Source: Ardenticatena maritima
Lineage (GTDB): Bacteria > Chloroflexota > Anaerolineae > Ardenticatenales > Ardenticatenaceae
Assembly (NCBI RefSeq): GCF_001306175.1
Contig: NZ_LGKN01000007.1
Location: forward strand, 1 to 48,159
Length of the DNA: 48,159 nucleotides
Direction: 5' to 3'
In this document: one piece after another, positions 46,680 to 48,159 of the stretch
Layout: each line of letters starts with the position of its first letter
Numbering within the stretch: the stretch's first letter is position 1
Notes under the pieces: model-generated
Seen by the model: the letters and a program-made list of their open reading frames with translations, nothing else
Told to the model about the DNA's origin: nothing
Database searches by the model: none
Translations under genes and position numbers: made by a program

Positions 46680-48159
46680 ATGCGCAAATATCTCATTGCC
46701 TTGATGGTGCTTCTGGCGCTGGCGTTGGCCGCCTGTGGTGGTGGCGGTGAAGAGACGACGGCGACGGAAGAACCGCAAGCCGGCAGGGAAACCACGGAGC
46801 AGACCGGCGGGGAAGCCGCGACAGTGGAAGACCCGTGGGGTGTGGTGGAGTTGGCGCCGGGAGAACCGGTGAAGATAGGGTTTGCCGCGGGGCTGAGCGG
46901 CGACGTGGCGAACCTGGGGATTGACATGCAGAACGCCGCGGAGTTGGCGGTGGAAGACAAGCCGGAAATCAAGGGGCACCCGGTGGAGTTGGTGGTCGAA
47001 GACTCGCAATGCTCGGGTGAAGGCGGGACGGCCGTGGCGCAGAAGTTTGCGGCGGACGGGAAGATCCTGGGCGTTGTGGGGCACATGTGCTCGAGCGCAT
47101 CGATTCCGGCGAGCGACATTTACGAACAGGCGCACATCGTGATGATTAGCCCGTCTTCGACGGCGGTGGCGCTGACGAGCCGCGGGTTGGAGACGGTGAA
47201 CCGCGTGGCGTGGAACGACGCAGTGCAGGGGTCGGCGGCAGCCGAGTACCTGTACAACGAGTTGGGAGTGCGGAAGGTCGCGGTGATTCACGACGGGTCG
47301 GCGTATGGTCAGGGCCTGGCGGACGTGTTCAAGGAAACGTTCGAGGGTCTTGGCGGGGAAGTGACCGACTACGAAGGGATCACGGTTGGCGAAAAGGACT
47401 TCCGTGCGACGTTGACGAAGATTGCGGCGAACGCACCGGAGGCGATTTACTTTGGTGGGTTCCAGGCGGAAGCGGCGTTGCTGGTGAGCCAGAAGAACGA
47501 AGTGGGCCTGGAAGATGCGATTTTCTTCACGGACGACGGTGCGTTCTCGGACCAGTACATTGAAGCGGCCGGTGGGGCGGCGGAAGGGTCGTATGCGACG
47601 TTTGCAGACCTGCCGGCGGGGTCGCCGGAGTTGGAAGCGTTCCGCGCACGGTACAAGGAGAAGTACGGCGTGGAGCCGAGCGAACTGGGACCGTTCCACG
47701 CGCACGCGTATGACGCGACGATGGTGCTGCTGAACGCGATTGAGAAAGTGGCGGTGGAACGGGAAGACGGCACGCTGCTGATTCCGCGCAAGGCGTTGGC
47801 GGAAGCGGTGCGTGCGACGAAGAACTACCAGGGTCTGAGCGGCACGATTACGTGCGACGAGAAAGGCGACTGTGGTTCGGCGAACATCATCATCTACCAG
47901 GTGCAGAACGGCGAATGGGTGCGCGTCTTCCCGCCTGAGGGCGAAAGCATGGGCGGTGAAGAAGGCGCTGTGGACGTGAGCAATGACCCGTGGGGCGTAG
48001 TGGAGTTGGCGCCGGGTGAACCGGTGAGGATTGGGTTTGCCGCGGGGCTGAGCGGCGACGTGGCGAACCTGGGGATTGACATGCAGAACGCCGCGGAGTT
48101 GGCGGTGGAAGACAAGCCGGAAATCAAGGGGCACCCGGTGGAGTTGGTGGTCGAAGACT
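46680..48159 (+). CDS. livK: Branched-chain amino-acid/amide-binding lipoprotein LivK, duplicated in frame (partial)
   Basis: At least 493 residues, open to the window edge. A signal peptide ends in the lipobox LAAC with C19, followed by a Gly/Glu/Thr-rich linker and a Peripla_BP_6 domain (about residues 50-425): VKIGFAAGLSGDVANLGIDM (20 residues), ISPSSTAVALTS, VIHDGSAYGQGLADVF and the GPFHAHAYDATMVLL stretch. At residue 436 a second copy of the domain begins, with DPWGVVELAPGEPVRIGFAA nearly identical to residues 51-70 of the first; no stop lies between. So the gene seems to encode two tandem binding domains on one lipoprotein. The rest of the second domain is outside the window. AGGAGG lies just before the ATG. 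Confidence 0.88.
   Translation, partial: MRKYLIALMVLLALALAACGGGGEETTATEEPQAGRETTEQTGGEAATVEDPWGVVELAPGEPVKIGFAAGLSGDVANLGIDMQNAAELAVEDKPEIKGHPVELVVEDSQCSGEGGTAVAQKFAADGKILGVVGHMCSSASIPASDIYEQAHIVMISPSSTAVALTSRGLETVNRVAWNDAVQGSAAAEYLYNELGVRKVAVIHDGSAYGQGLADVFKETFEGLGGEVTDYEGITVGEKDFRATLTKIAANAPEAIYFGGFQAEAALLVSQKNEVGLEDAIFFTDDGAFSDQYIEAAGGAAEGSYATFADLPAGSPELEAFRARYKEKYGVEPSELGPFHAHAYDATMVLLNAIEKVAVEREDGTLLIPRKALAEAVRATKNYQGLSGTITCDEKGDCGSANIIIYQVQNGEWVRVFPPEGESMGGEEGAVDVSNDPWGVVELAPGEPVRIGFAAGLSGDVANLGIDMQNAAELAVEDKPEIKGHPVELVVED
46830..47004 (+). repeat. Direct repeat within livK, copy 1
   Basis: These 175 nt match 47985-48159 with 5 differences (two at the DPWGVV codons, three in the EPVKIG region); the last about 125 nt to the window edge are identical. 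Distance between copies is 1,155 nt (385 codons), in frame. Confidence 0.95.
47985..48159 (+). repeat. Direct repeat within livK, copy 2 (cut by window end)
   Basis: Second copy of 46830-47004. Only one of the five base differences changes the protein (Lys to Arg). The repeat may extend beyond the window. Confidence 0.95.

Noticed and set aside
46653-48134. A 493-codon minus-strand frame opposite livK
   Set aside because: It mirrors the livK repeat; the plus strand has a lipobox, a ribosome site and the operon position.

Overview
The window is 48 kb of GC-rich, densely packed bacterial chromosome with no insertion sequences, phage genes, tRNA genes or CRISPR array that I could recognise. The gene content (coproheme decarboxylase HemQ, an F420-type PPOX flavoprotein, PgpH-type c-di-AMP hydrolase, small NnrS/oxidase-like membrane proteins, a Ras-like GTPase) fits a Chloroflexota bacterium, perhaps close to Ardenticatena. 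This is inference from content and composition; no phylogeny was possible. Many genes overlap by 4 nt or sit a few bases apart, so operons are long.

Layout. 1-210: 3' end of a 23S rRNA gene and its terminator, with no 5S gene between. 327-5985 (+): thiI, a DinB-like protein, a NarL-type sensor kinase and response regulator, a nitrilase-family amidase and an asparaginase-like Ntn hydrolase, closed by a terminator. 6062-9786 (+): CDP-alcohol phosphatidyltransferase, molybdate ABC genes modB-modC (no modA) and a TIGR00300/ornithine cyclodeaminase-like enzyme. 9860-10407 (-): two small membrane proteins. 10544-11125 (+): a lipoprotein cytochrome c. 11187-15476 (-): a single 1,429-residue STAND/NACHT-type ATPase with about 18 near-identical helical repeats, in its own transcription unit. 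15602-22953: a CatE-like ring-cleavage dioxygenase (-), then (+) a PPOX flavoprotein, DinB, a GT-C glycosyltransferase, asnS, a small membrane protein and lutA-lutB. 22957-24554 (-): a response regulator/diguanylate cyclase and a Ras-like GTPase.

24857-32141 (+) is a haem biosynthesis cluster: hemA, hemC, a NirJ/AhbD-like radical SAM enzyme, hemB, hemQ, hemE, hemH. It encodes most of the coproporphyrin route to haem; hemL, hemD and the coproporphyrinogen oxidase are not here. It faces a minus-strand cluster (32225-35816) with an NO/anaerobic-respiration flavour: two mini oxidase-subunit-I-like proteins, a cupin, an NnrS-family protein, a DUF1858 redox protein, a CopD-like protein and a DUF2249 protein. 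From the same control region a plus-strand operon reads MIP18-like protein, Mrp ATPase and a large membrane protein. Crp/Fnr-like palindromes occur in these control regions and a related one lies upstream of hemA, suggesting shared redox or NO control of haem supply and the respiratory proteins.

38503-42039 (-): ybeY, pgpH, yqeY and a HIT protein, a housekeeping group. 42290-48159 (+): a branched-chain amino-acid/amide ABC transporter (livH, livM, livG, livF, livK) behind a consensus sigma-70 promoter. livK runs off the window and contains, in frame, the start of a second almost identical copy of its binding domain.

The least ordinary items are the repeat-rich STAND ATPase, the fused tandem livK, the set of Crp/Fnr-like palindromes, and the GTPase with an altered G3 motif.
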